From a virus, in IMG/VR virus record IMGVR_UViG_3300046009_012114, positions 1 through 25,293 of that record: 25,293 nucleotides of DNA. One strand, 5' to 3'. A program made the position numbers and the translations under genes. Below the pieces are notes generated by a model that searched no databases, had not been told where the DNA came from, and saw nothing but the letters and a program-made list of their open reading frames with translations. Positions within the stretch are counted from its first letter, which is position 1, and every line of letters begins with the position of its first letter. Shown piece after piece: positions 14,898 to 22,352 of the stretch.

Positions 14898-14912
14898 AAC
14901 GTTATTTTAGTT

Positions 14913-16244
14913 TTAATCTAATTGTTTCCAAGTACTATTTAGATAACAATAAATATGTTGATCTACTCCAGAACCTGAAATTATTACCATTCCATTTGTT
15001 GGAGTACCTGGAGTTGTTGATCTCGGTGTTAGTACTAATATATCATTAATTGTAATTGAACCTGAACCATTTAAAGTTAAACTTCCAGTTGGTGTAGTTA
15101 ATTGTAAAGATCCTGAAGATGTAATTATAGAACCATAAGTATTGTTAAGGTTAATGTTATTAGTTTGACCTAATCCTGGATTACCTAATACAAATGAAGT
15201 ATTAGATTGTCCTCTATAAAGTAAAAGTACAGAATTTCCATCTATTTGCCCTTGAGTTGTAGAACCTACAACCATACTAGTTCCTACATTACTATATCCA
15301 TTTGTAACTTGAGAACCCGTTATAAGTAAAGAACCTGTTATCTGGAATGTACTTCCTGAAGCAAACACTAAATTACTTCTAGAACCTGAAGAAATTCCAT
15401 TACCTATAATAAAAGCTGATTGAGCTGATGATGAAATATTATATTGTCCTTGTACATGTTGGTAATTTCCAGCAGCTATGGTACCTAATCCCTCAGCATG
15501 TGAAATATCCCCAGATGCTAATGTGCTGTTTCCTTCAGCATGTGAATAAGCCCCTGAAGCTGTAGTGTAATATCCTTCGGCATGGGCATAGTAATTTGAA
15601 GCTAGTGTTCTTTCCCCTTCAGCGTGAGCTCCTAACTGAGTAGCTTTTGTATTATTTCCTTCAGCATGAGAATGATCAGCTAGTGCTATAGTATTGGCAC
15701 CTTCAGCATGTGAGTATGAACCAGAGGCTATATTATTTATACCTTCGGCATGTGAACCTAAGCCTTTGGCTTGGGTTGTTGCTCCTTCAGCATGTGAATA
15801 TTGTCCTGACGCTGTTGTTTGGTTACCTTGTGCGTGAGCAAAAGTACTAGAAGCAGAAACATTATTCCCTTGTTGTAAACTTTGAAGAGTGTAATTAAAA
15901 ATAAATGAACTATTTCCAGCAAGAACACTTCCACTATTATATTGTATTTGAGTATTTAAACCTCCTGGTTGAGATACACTCATAGTTACGCCTAAAGAAG
16001 CGGAATTTAAATATGATAATTGTCCTGTAGTAGGATCATATGTTATTACATTGGCTCTTGAAGTATTAGGTAATCCTCTTAAATAAGTTGAACCTGATAA
16101 TGAAGTTGAGCCTGAAACTGATAATGAACCTGTTATGATTATATCAATAGGGGTAACTCCATTTAACGCGTTTATTACTCTTAGTAAATGTTCTGAACGA
16201 ATTATTTGTCCTGGGGAAATTCCTGAAGTACTTATTGTAGCCAT
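14913..16244 (-). CDS. Tail fibre with YadA-like HAEG beta-roll, 443 aa
   Basis: Probable receptor-binding fibre. Residues 1-60 form a likely attachment region with Gly/Ser-rich repeats (T-G-S-L-S-V-S-G-S-T). Residues 136-266 are about ten 14-residue units of the form S-H-A-E-G-x-x-T-x-A-x-G-x-Y, eight with a strict HAEG, the pattern of the trimeric beta-roll head of YadA/Hia adhesins. After Q-H-V-Q-G-Q-Y-N come further beta repeats and a C-terminal cap ending Y-L-N-S-T-W-K-Q-L-D. A block around the roll (about 95-310) is clearly related to the 964-aa fibre, so the two are paralogues. The gene has its own ATATTTAT element. Trimeric assembly is inferred from the fold family. Confidence 0.85.
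   Translation of the reverse strand: MATISTSGISPGQIIRSEHLLRVINALNGVTPIDIIITGSLSVSGSTSLSGSTYLRGLPNTSRANVITYDPTTGQLSYLNSASLGVTMSVSQPGGLNTQIQYNSGSVLAGNSSFIFNYTLQSLQQGNNVSASSTFAHAQGNQTTASGQYSHAEGATTQAKGLGSHAEGINNIASGSYSHAEGANTIALADHSHAEGNNTKATQLGAHAEGERTLASNYYAHAEGYYTTASGAYSHAEGNSTLASGDISHAEGLGTIAAGNYQHVQGQYNISSSAQSAFIIGNGISSGSRSNLVFASGSTFQITGSLLITGSQVTNGYSNVGTSMVVGSTTQGQIDGNSVLLLYRGQSNTSFVLGNPGLGQTNNINLNNTYGSIITSSGSLQLTTPTGSLTLNGSGSITINDILVLTPRSTTPGTPTNGMVIISGSGVDQHIYCYLNSTWKQLD
15447..15839 (-). repeat. Array of about ten 42-nt units encoding HAEG beta-roll
   Basis: Coding repeats of 14 codons each in the 443-aa fibre. The units share TC(A/T)-CA(T/C)-GC(A/T)-GA(A/G)-GG codons for S-H-A-E-G but differ in the remaining positions, so this is an old, diverged array. 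The first and last units are degenerate (H-A-Q-G and H-V-Q-G). Confidence 0.8.
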
Positions 16245-16258
16245 CTATAATGTTATGT

Positions 16259-16273
16259 TTTATAATAAATATT
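16259..16273 (-). promoter_or_regulatory. Putative phage promoter, ATATTTAT element, before the 443-aa fibre
   Basis: The minus strand reads AATATTTATTATAAA, 14 nt before the ATG at 16244. It overlaps the last codons and stop of the membrane-protein gene, so the element constrains that protein's C-terminus (Q-Y-L-L-stop). Confidence 0.55.
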
Positions 16274-16616
16274 GAAGAATTAGGAATAAACTTGCTCCTA
16301 GTATACCACCATAACTCTCCATATCTAGATCTGTGTTATCCCAAGGTGCACCGTGGAATTTTCCATAATACCACTCTCTTGTATAGTTTACAATGTAAGC
16401 TGCCATCCAAGAAAACACAATCTTAATAAACCAAGGGATGTATTCTAGTTGTAAGTCTTTTACACCGTTCCCAAAAAAGAAGATAAAAAAGATTGCTACT
16501 CCGCTTACTAAAAAATGTAAGTATCTTCTTTGTGAGAAAAACTTACCATCAAAAACCTCTGCTATTCTAACAAAAGGATTTGATACGTGTTGCCATAGTG
16601 AATTAAATGATTCCAT
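16260..16616 (-). CDS. Three-helix membrane protein, 118 aa (holin candidate)
   Basis: There are three hydrophobic segments: about 32-49 (L-H-F-L-V-S-G-V-A-I-F-F-I-F-F-F-G), 59-77 (I-P-W-F-I-K-I-V-F-S-W-M-A-A-Y-I-V) and 102-118 (G-G-I-L-G-A-S-L-F-L-I-L). Between the second and third lies a polar loop N-Y-T-R-E-W-Y-Y-G-K-F-H-G-A-P-W-D-N. The size and three-span topology would suit a holin, but no family signature is recognised and the gene lies among fibre genes without an endolysin beside it. It starts 15 nt after the 62-aa gene and belongs to the gp13-to-fibre run. An alternative is a host-envelope modifying (superinfection exclusion) protein. Confidence 0.7.
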   Translation of the reverse strand: MESFNSLWQHVSNPFVRIAEVFDGKFFSQRRYLHFLVSGVAIFFIFFFGNGVKDLQLEYIPWFIKIVFSWMAAYIVNYTREWYYGKFHGAPWDNTDLDMESYGGILGASLFLILQYLL

Positions 16617-16631
16617 AATTTATTGTTTTAT

Positions 16632-16820
16632 TTATTGTATACTTTTTATTTCTAACTCATACAAAACAAAGTCAGATAAGTCTAAAAATTCAGCTTCGGC
16701 TATAGTTACTATATACCCATCTTCAATTTTTATCGGATTGAAAAAATATCCGCTATCATATTCTAAACCTCTAATCTTATTTGCTTTTTCTTCACTAATT
16801 TTTGCTACTTGAAATTTCAT
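16632..16820 (-). CDS. Hypothetical protein, 62 aa
   Basis: Small soluble acidic protein, beginning M-K-F-Q-V-A-K-I-S-E-E-K-A-N-K-I-R-G and ending L-Y-E-L-E-I-K-S-I-Q. It may form a compact alpha/beta fold (K-I-E-D-G-Y-I-V-T-I-A-E-A-E-F). It is not recognised. It sits 11 nt after the 273-aa gene and 15 nt before the membrane protein, clearly part of the same message. A chance ORF is unlikely given the tight packing, but no function can be given. Confidence 0.6.
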   Translation of the reverse strand: MKFQVAKISEEKANKIRGLEYDSGYFFNPIKIEDGYIVTIAEAEFLDLSDFVLYELEIKSIQ

Positions 16821-16831
16821 ATTTTTATTTT

Positions 16832-17653
16832 TTATGCAAATGCTGTTAAACCAATTGATGTTAAATAATTATTAAAAGATGTTCTAACAAACTCTACTTG
16901 TGATTGAGTTAAAGAAGAACCGTGCATAGATAAAGCGTATCCACCATTCGCTCTTAAGTTAAATGAAACACCTTCAAATAATATTGCATTTAAGTTCGAC
17001 GTACTTGATGTTGCTGTTGTTACTGTTTGTATATTTCCCCTGTAACATTGTACAGCTGTACTAGAGGTTCTAACAAGTGCTCTTAATCCTGTCCCAGTAA
17101 AATCAACAGATACGGGTAAATTAGTAGTACTCTGGTTGATTCTTTTTTCAGCGTTATTTTGTGCTGATATTCTATGTGCTGTGCTTGCGTTACCACCAAC
17201 AGTAGCACCATCAATTATAGATGTAAATGCGCCCGTAAAAGCTACAGATAAAACATAAAGCCTACTTGCATCATTCTGTTTATAATAAGTCCCCGTTGAT
17301 AGATTAAATTTTGTATTAATTTGATTAGCTTGACCACTTGTAGTACTGTTTAGTTTTACACCATCAACTCTATATGTGTAGTTACCACTATAGTCAGTTA
17401 ATGCTGATGTTGGATTTACGATATTTATTCTTGAAAAATTTTCAACTCCTGTATTATTATACGCTGAAACTCTTAGATAATCTCTTGTTTGTAATATATT
17501 TTGTGATTTTAATTCTTTAAGAAAAACATCTAACGCATTTAAAGTACTTTCTGAAGGTAAGGTAAAACCTTCTGTGTTTGCCCTATTAATCAAAGATTGT
17601 AATTCTGGTGAATATCCCCCTAAGGTAAACATCATCATTCTTCTTAAACTCAT
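16832..17653 (-). CDS. Putative tail appendage protein, 273 aa
   Basis: Begins M-S-L-R-R-M-M-M-F-T-L-G-G-Y, followed by a helix (S-P-E-L-Q-S-L-I-N-R-A; T-L-N-A-L-D-V-F-L-K-E-L-K). The rest is a beta-rich, Ser/Thr/Asn-rich body of the kind seen in jelly-roll or lectin-like phage proteins (N-Y-T-Y-R-V-D-G-V-K-L-N-S-T; F-E-G-V-S-F-N-L-R-A-N-G-G-Y), and it ends in a helix (Q-S-Q-V-E-F-V-R-T-S-F-N-N-Y-L). I recall similar helix-plus-beta proteins in flavobacterial phages and prophages beside tail fibres. It starts 3 nt after the 964-aa fibre. A carbohydrate-binding or fibre-tip role is plausible but unproven. Confidence 0.6.
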   Translation of the reverse strand: MSLRRMMMFTLGGYSPELQSLINRANTEGFTLPSESTLNALDVFLKELKSQNILQTRDYLRVSAYNNTGVENFSRINIVNPTSALTDYSGNYTYRVDGVKLNSTTSGQANQINTKFNLSTGTYYKQNDASRLYVLSVAFTGAFTSIIDGATVGGNASTAHRISAQNNAEKRINQSTTNLPVSVDFTGTGLRALVRTSSTAVQCYRGNIQTVTTATSSTSNLNAILFEGVSFNLRANGGYALSMHGSSLTQSQVEFVRTSFNNYLTSIGLTAFA

Positions 17654-17656
17654 AAC

Positions 17657-20551
17657 TTATGTTACTTGACTTATTGAATAAATAATTTGATTATCTGCAA
17701 TGTATGTACAATAAATATAATTTAATCCTGCTACATAATTAGAACTTCCGGATAATCTCTTAAAATCAGATCCTGTGGTTGGTGCTGCTGAAGCACTGTG
17801 TATAATTAGGTTTGTTACCCCTAATATAGCAGAACCAGTATCTGAAGTAATTGCACTACCTGTTTCTGGTGAAGCAAAAGTTCCGTACACTCTGTCTTCA
17901 GTAAACGAAATTACTAATCCGGTTGTTTGTGGTACAGCTATTGGTAGGTAGGCAGGTGCTAAAGATGCTGTTACTGCAAATGATGCAGTACCAAATAATG
18001 AACCTGTGAATTGTCCTGTAAATGATCCAGAGAATGAACCTGTGTTTGATAAAAATTGATCTACTCTATTTGCTGTTACTATTACAGAAGGAATTCCAGG
18101 GTGACCTCCGCCTGCAGTTTCGGCTAATAGTCTTATATTAGTATCAGGTGAGTACCATATTATTTGATAGTAATCGTTAGCTGCTGAATTTACAAACCAG
18201 TTCCAAGCTGCAACGACTTTATCATTGTTGTTAGTTAATGTTATAGTAGTGGCTGTATCGGTTAAATCAATTCCATTTTTTCTAAGCCAAATTACTATCT
18301 CGTCTTTTCCAGCGTCTGTTTTATCTAATTGAGCAGAAAATTGAATATTGTATACACCTGCATTTTCTGTCTTGATGTAAGTGTTGAAAGGATTTGTTGA
18401 TCCTGATATTGATACCCCATTTGTAATATCTGTTGTGTCAAGAGACATTGAACGAGGTATGTTACCGACGGGATTTGTTTGTGTTGTTGTATCATAAAAC
18501 GATCCATAAGATCCAGTTGCAGTATTAAAACTTGAACCTCCACCAGCAGTTGAACTAATTGTAACTTGTCCTAATCCATTTGTTGGTGCTAATGTTATGT
18601 TTGGTCCTGCTAATAGTTGTGTTACTCCTCCATTAGATGCATAAGATGCTGTTGTTGCAAAGGAACTTGATACTGCTTGTAAAACATAAGAAGCACTTAT
18701 AGCATTTTGTACAAAGGATGCTGTTTGAGCTGTTTCTACAAAAGATGCTGTTGCTGCAAATGATGAAGTTCCAAATAAAGAACCTGTTATTCCTTGAGTT
18801 ACATTTAAAGAACCAGTTATTACTTGATTTCCTATAAATGTATTTGAACCAGTTGTAGCAAGTGAACTTGTATTAATAGTTTGAGAAGGTGCCCAAGAAG
18901 CACTTATTGCAAATGAACTTGATATTGATGATGAAGAGCTTATAGCAAAAGATGCAGTTAAAGCATATGATGCACTTATAGCTTGAGTAGCATTAGCGGC
19001 GTTATCTGCATTTGTAGCATTTGTAGCATATCCTAAAAGACTTCCAGTTATACCCCCAGTTACATCTAATGATCCTGTTATTTCAACTATAGAATCATGA
19101 GCATATATTAAGTTTGATCTATTTGCATCATCTGTACCATTTCCGTGGATAAACGAAGATGGTGATCCAAGTGGTATATTATACTGACCCTGTACATGTT
19201 GATACTCTACAGATGCTACTGTTACTAGACCTTCAGCATGAGAATAGATTCCTATGGCTTGGGTGAATCTACCTTCAGCATGGGAACCAGCTCCTATTGC
19301 TTGTGTGGATACTCCTTCTGCATGTGAATAAGTTCCAACTGCTTGTGTGTTTCCTCCTTCAGTATGTGAATAATTTCCAACTGCTTGTGTGTTTCCTCCT
19401 TCAGTATGTGAATAATTTCCTAAGGCAGTAGTAGTCTGTCCTTCTGCATGGGAGTAGTCTCCTACAGCTTTAGTGTTATTTCCTTCAGCATGTGAGTATA
19501 TTCCCGGTATAGTGCCGGTACTTCCAAAGGTTCCACTATTGTTTAGTAGATATGTTATATCTCCAATAATACCTGATGTTACATTTAATGTAATATCTAC
19601 TAATTGTATTAATGTGCTAGATCCATTAAAAGTAACAGTGTCAATTAAATAAGGTGTCTTTGTACTATTATTAGTATCAAATACATATAAGTAACCACCT
19701 GGTGTGAAGTAAGAAGTTACATTACCAGTTAGAGCTATTAATCCATTTACTATAGTACCTTTTTCAAATGCAGTTTGAATACCTGTTTTTGTAGAAATTC
19801 CTTCAGCATGGGAGTAGTCTCCTATTGCTATTGTACTACTTCCTTCTACATGTGAGTATATACCACTTGCTGTAACTGCAAGTCCTTGTTGTAAACTCTG
19901 ATTTGAGTAATTAAAAGTAAATGATCCTGTACCCTGAAGACGACTTCCGCTATTAAATTGAATTTGTGTATTACTTCCTCCAGCATTTAATGGTGCCCAA
20001 GAAGCTGATATTGCAAATGAGCTTGATACTGCTTGTGAAGCACTTATAGTAAATGAACTTGATATAGCATTATTTGACCAAGATGATGTACCAAATAAAG
20101 AGCCAGTAAAGCTTCCTGTAAAACTTCCTGTATTATAAGATGAAGTAAAAGCATTAAATGAAGAAGTAGTTACAAAAGAACCTGTGTTAATAGTAGTTCC
20201 AGCATTTAATGCAAAAGAAGCAGTTATTGCATTTATAGCCCAAGATGATGTACCTGTTAGATTTCCTGTAAAACTTCCTGTAAAACTACCAGTGTTATAT
20301 GAAGAAGTAAAAGCATTAAATGAAGAAGTAGTTACAAAAGAACCAGTATTTGTTATAGAACCAGATGGGCCTGGTAATCCTTGGGGTCCTATAGGTCCTT
20401 GTGGTCCAGCAGTGATTACTTCTACTATTGTAGTAACAGGTTGAGTTATGTTAACTGTAGTAGGATTAGTAGGATCAGTTACAACTATTTGATTATTAGT
20501 TGTATTAATATCTACTGTGTTAGTATTTAATGTTATATTTACTTGAGACAT
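17657..20551 (-). CDS. Long tail fibre with collagen-like, HAEG beta-roll and C1q-like parts, 964 aa
   Basis: Host-recognition fibre built of modules. Residues 1-48 are a beta N-terminus. G49-G64 are collagen-type G-x-y triplets (G-P-Q-G-P-I-G-P-Q-G-L-P). Residues 69-190 carry two copies of T-G-S-F-V-T-T-S-S-F-N-A-F-T-S-S-Y-N plus T-G-S-F repeats. Residues 230-256 and 350-456 form the 14-residue S-H-A-E-G beta-roll, split by a roughly 90-aa insert (257-349). Residues 460-640 hold I-S-A-S-F-A repeats. Residues about 671-831 resemble a C1q/TNF-like jelly roll (G-V-Y-N-I-Q-F-S-A-Q; I-W-L-R-K-N-G; H-P-G-I-P-S-V-I-V). Its start overlaps the stop of the 129-aa gene (TAATG), indicating translational coupling. 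It shares a block with the 443-aa fibre. Confidence 0.85.
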   Translation of the reverse strand: MSQVNITLNTNTVDINTTNNQIVVTDPTNPTTVNITQPVTTIVEVITAGPQGPIGPQGLPGPSGSITNTGSFVTTSSFNAFTSSYNTGSFTGSFTGNLTGTSSWAINAITASFALNAGTTINTGSFVTTSSFNAFTSSYNTGSFTGSFTGSLFGTSSWSNNAISSSFTISASQAVSSSFAISASWAPLNAGGSNTQIQFNSGSRLQGTGSFTFNYSNQSLQQGLAVTASGIYSHVEGSSTIAIGDYSHAEGISTKTGIQTAFEKGTIVNGLIALTGNVTSYFTPGGYLYVFDTNNSTKTPYLIDTVTFNGSSTLIQLVDITLNVTSGIIGDITYLLNNSGTFGSTGTIPGIYSHAEGNNTKAVGDYSHAEGQTTTALGNYSHTEGGNTQAVGNYSHTEGGNTQAVGTYSHAEGVSTQAIGAGSHAEGRFTQAIGIYSHAEGLVTVASVEYQHVQGQYNIPLGSPSSFIHGNGTDDANRSNLIYAHDSIVEITGSLDVTGGITGSLLGYATNATNADNAANATQAISASYALTASFAISSSSSISSSFAISASWAPSQTINTSSLATTGSNTFIGNQVITGSLNVTQGITGSLFGTSSFAATASFVETAQTASFVQNAISASYVLQAVSSSFATTASYASNGGVTQLLAGPNITLAPTNGLGQVTISSTAGGGSSFNTATGSYGSFYDTTTQTNPVGNIPRSMSLDTTDITNGVSISGSTNPFNTYIKTENAGVYNIQFSAQLDKTDAGKDEIVIWLRKNGIDLTDTATTITLTNNNDKVVAAWNWFVNSAANDYYQIIWYSPDTNIRLLAETAGGGHPGIPSVIVTANRVDQFLSNTGSFSGSFTGQFTGSLFGTASFAVTASLAPAYLPIAVPQTTGLVISFTEDRVYGTFASPETGSAITSDTGSAILGVTNLIIHSASAAPTTGSDFKRLSGSSNYVAGLNYIYCTYIADNQIIYSISQVT
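19184..19504 (-). repeat. HAEG beta-roll repeat array in the 964-aa fibre, main part
   Basis: About eight 14-codon units (HAEG, HTEG and the closing H-V-Q-G form). Two further units lie at 19784-19864, separated by the inserted domain. The array matches that of the 443-aa fibre in period and in its closing Y-Q-H-V-Q-G-Q-Y-N unit. Confidence 0.8.
19333..19416 (-). repeat. Perfect 42-bp tandem duplication in fibre gene
   Basis: Two identical adjacent 42-bp copies (19333-19374 and 19375-19416) encode two identical 14-residue units containing S-H-T-E-G-G-N-T-Q-A-V-G. All neighbouring units are diverged, so this copy pair is recent, consistent with slippage or unequal recombination that changes fibre length by whole units without breaking the frame. 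Confidence 0.9.
20142..20344 (-). repeat. Direct repeat pair (41 bp) near the fibre N-terminus
   Basis: A 41-bp sequence at 20142-20182 recurs exactly at 20304-20344, 162 bp apart (54 codons). It encodes the duplicated G-S-F-V-T-T-S-S-F-N-A-F-T-S segment. The flanks remain similar, so a segment of about 54 codons was duplicated in tandem and then diverged. Confidence 0.85.
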
Positions 20552-20940
20552 TATATAGGTCTTGTTGTTTCTTTACTTAATTGAACGTTACCTTCTAGTA
20601 TACGAGTTGTTATAGGGCATGATGCTGCACTACCCGAAAATATCTCTAAATCATATCTTGCAGATTGAAAATTTAAAGCAGAAGATGAACAAGCTGAGAT
20701 AAAAATTCCAATGTATCCTGTACTTGCAGAAGACATATTTAAACCAGTTCCATCAGAAGCTAATGAACTTGATAAAGTTATATAGGTTGTAGGATTATTA
20801 TCAGCGTAATTACTTCTAATTTGCATAGCAGCCCCATATCCTGTTAAGTTTATAGCACTACCACTTACATCTTTATATTGAATTTTAAAATCCACTGTGG
20901 TACCCTGTTCTAATAAAATATTGTATATTCCTGCAGCCAT
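20551..20940 (-). CDS. Small beta-rich accessory virion protein, 129 aa
   Basis: Starts M-A-A-G-I-Y-N-I-L-L-E-Q-G-T-T-V-D-F-K-I-Q-Y-K-D, then I-N-L-T-G-Y-G-A-A-M-Q-I-R, and near the end Y-D-L-E-I-F-S-G and R-I-L-E-G-N-V-Q-L-S. This is a widespread phage pattern ('EQG.t....w.d..G.piDLTGy.a.mqiR') of short beta-sandwich proteins found beside fibre or tail genes. The biochemical role is not established; fibre attachment is a reasonable inference because its stop codon overlaps the fibre start (TAATG). It is 1 nt from the gp15-like gene. Confidence 0.7.
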   Translation of the reverse strand: MAAGIYNILLEQGTTVDFKIQYKDVSGSAINLTGYGAAMQIRSNYADNNPTTYITLSSSLASDGTGLNMSSASTGYIGIFISACSSSALNFQSARYDLEIFSGSAASCPITTRILEGNVQLSKETTRPI

Positions 20941-20941
20941 T

Positions 20942-21817
20942 TTATATTATTTTTTCTGTAAATGTTGTTTTAGTTATGTTGTATGATTTAGGATTTGGTC
21001 CTGCCATTGCAACGTTTATTGTATTAGGTATAATATAACCTTGTAAAGTTAGAGTTATTTCACTTTTACTAGCCCTATCAGTAGAATTTTCTAATAATAC
21101 AGGAGTAGGGAAAGAATTTATTATAGCTCTAAATTGATATTTTTGAGGATCTCCCCAATATGAATCAGAAGCAAATTCTAGCGCCTCTATTATAGGATTC
21201 ATTTGTTCTACATAATCTGTAAAAATAGATAATTTATAAGTTAAGGTAATATAATCAGGTATTACTCCTAAAATATATTCTTTTTGTGGTTTTTGATTAT
21301 TTAAAATATCAAAATTATCATATACATTTCGCTGCGAATATTGTTTTTCAAAATATTGAATATTATGAACTACATTACCATCTAATTTATTACCTAAAGT
21401 TCTATTTTTTTCAAATGATTCTCTTTTAAACATAATTAAAGGAACCATTGTTTTACCATTTTTATCACGATAAAACCCGTCGTATTGAATCGACTTCCAT
21501 CTTTCCGGCGAACCATATATAATTGGAACTGCTATTTGTCTATCATTTTGAATTACCGTAGGTCTTATTATATTTTGTAAATAATATAAAATTGCATTAT
21601 CATGTTCTTCTAACCCTATATTAATAGTAGAGTTTTCTTCATTTTTTAAAGAAACTTGTGATGCTCTATTAAATTCAGGTTGTCCAGGTTGTGCATTTAA
21701 TGATTCTGTAGAGTTAGGATTAGTATAAGGTTGTACCGCCACTTCCGGTTGTTGGTATGGTTCCGAAAGAGATGTCAAAAATTCTCTTTTATTTATTGGA
21801 CGTGGTTTATTTTCCAT
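20942..21817 (-). CDS. gp15: Tail terminator / sheath stabiliser, gp15-like, 291 aa
   Basis: Caps the top of the tail so that it can join the head. Pattern agreement with T4 gp15 (272 aa): A-V-P-I-I-Y-G-S-P-E-R-W (T4 V-P-I-T-Y-A-S-K-E-H-F), I-T-L-T-Y-K-L-S-I-F-T-D-Y-V-E-Q-M-N (T4 M-I-Y-E-L-S-I-F-T-R-Y-E-D-D-M), and a C-terminal L-T-L-Q-G-Y-I-I-P strand (T4 V-N-G-W-M-Y-P-P). The first 60 residues are a disordered Pro/Gln/Asn-rich extension absent from T4. It follows gp13- and gp14-like genes, exactly the T4 neck order 13-14-15. Comparison is from memory, not alignment. Confidence 0.75.
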   Translation of the reverse strand: MENKPRPINKREFLTSLSEPYQQPEVAVQPYTNPNSTESLNAQPGQPEFNRASQVSLKNEENSTINIGLEEHDNAILYYLQNIIRPTVIQNDRQIAVPIIYGSPERWKSIQYDGFYRDKNGKTMVPLIMFKRESFEKNRTLGNKLDGNVVHNIQYFEKQYSQRNVYDNFDILNNQKPQKEYILGVIPDYITLTYKLSIFTDYVEQMNPIIEALEFASDSYWGDPQKYQFRAIINSFPTPVLLENSTDRASKSEITLTLQGYIIPNTINVAMAGPNPKSYNITKTTFTEKII

Positions 21818-21826
21818 TATTAATTA

Positions 21827-22351
21827 TTAAACTGTTAAAGAACCAGGATCACCTGGGTATCTATTTTCTCTGATATTAACTTTTTCTGGACGGATATAGA
21901 AACATTCTAGTATTATTGATAAACTTGTACCTGCATCAGGAACAAAATCTTGACTTGTATAAGCATAATTAGGATCTTTACCAACTACTAATTGATTTTC
22001 ATTTACATTATTAACTTCATAATAATCTTCATTCCATAAAATTACATCACCTACTGAAGGTTCAACATTAGCTGTTATTAAATTAGGTCTGAAAAATCTT
22101 ACAGTTAATTTTCTTTCAAAATCCATTCCAAAATCATCTGTTAATGGAGTAGTATCACCTCTTTCTAATAAGCAAGTTAATAATACTGGACCATTGTATT
22201 TTTTATTTGTACTTTCACCGTAAATGTTAGGTGTAGTTTCATCTAAAATAACTTGGTAGTAACCAACTTTTTGTTCAATTACTTGTCCCAACAACTCATT
22301 GTTGATATTTGAAAAAGTATTTATATCGCGAGAACGTCCAAAATATGCCAT
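21827..22351 (-). CDS. gp14: Neck protein, gp14-like, 174 aa
   Basis: Head-tail connection protein. Recognisable features are N-E-L-L-G-Q-V-I-E-Q-K-V-G-Y-Y near residue 18, L-D-E-T-T-P-N-I-Y-G-E-S, F-E-R-K-L-T-V-R-F-F-R-P, and V-G-D-V-I-L-W-N-E-D-Y-Y-E-V-N-N-V. The last is a beta hairpin shared by distant gp14-like neck proteins. It is shorter than T4 gp14 (256 aa), which fits the compact version in distant relatives. It starts 1 nt after the gp13-like stop, so the two are probably co-translated. Confidence 0.75.
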   Translation of the reverse strand: MAYFGRSRDINTFSNINNELLGQVIEQKVGYYQVILDETTPNIYGESTNKKYNGPVLLTCLLERGDTTPLTDDFGMDFERKLTVRFFRPNLITANVEPSVGDVILWNEDYYEVNNVNENQLVVGKDPNYAYTSQDFVPDAGTSLSIILECFYIRPEKVNIRENRYPGDPGSLTV

Positions 22352-22352
22352 A

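Noticed and set aside
14941-14958. Extra ATATTTAT matches near the ends of both fibre genes (also about 17711-17722)
   Set aside because: These fall inside coding sequence for H-I-Y-C-Y and Y-I-Y-C-T segments, lack the TAAA extension and are about 50-60 nt from the next ATG. They may be chance, although both precede a gene.
15447-15839. CRISPR-like look of regularly spaced repeats
   Set aside because: The 42-nt period lies in one open frame and encodes 14-residue HAEG beta-roll units; there are no distinct spacers.
16438-16812. Plus-strand ORF of 124 aa
   Set aside because: It is antisense to the membrane protein and the 62-aa gene, which have better spacing and composition; its Lys/Ser/Ile-rich content looks like a shadow.
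18325-18543. Minus-strand 72-aa ORF inside the 964-aa fibre
   Set aside because: Nested out of frame inside the C1q-like region; no independent start signal.
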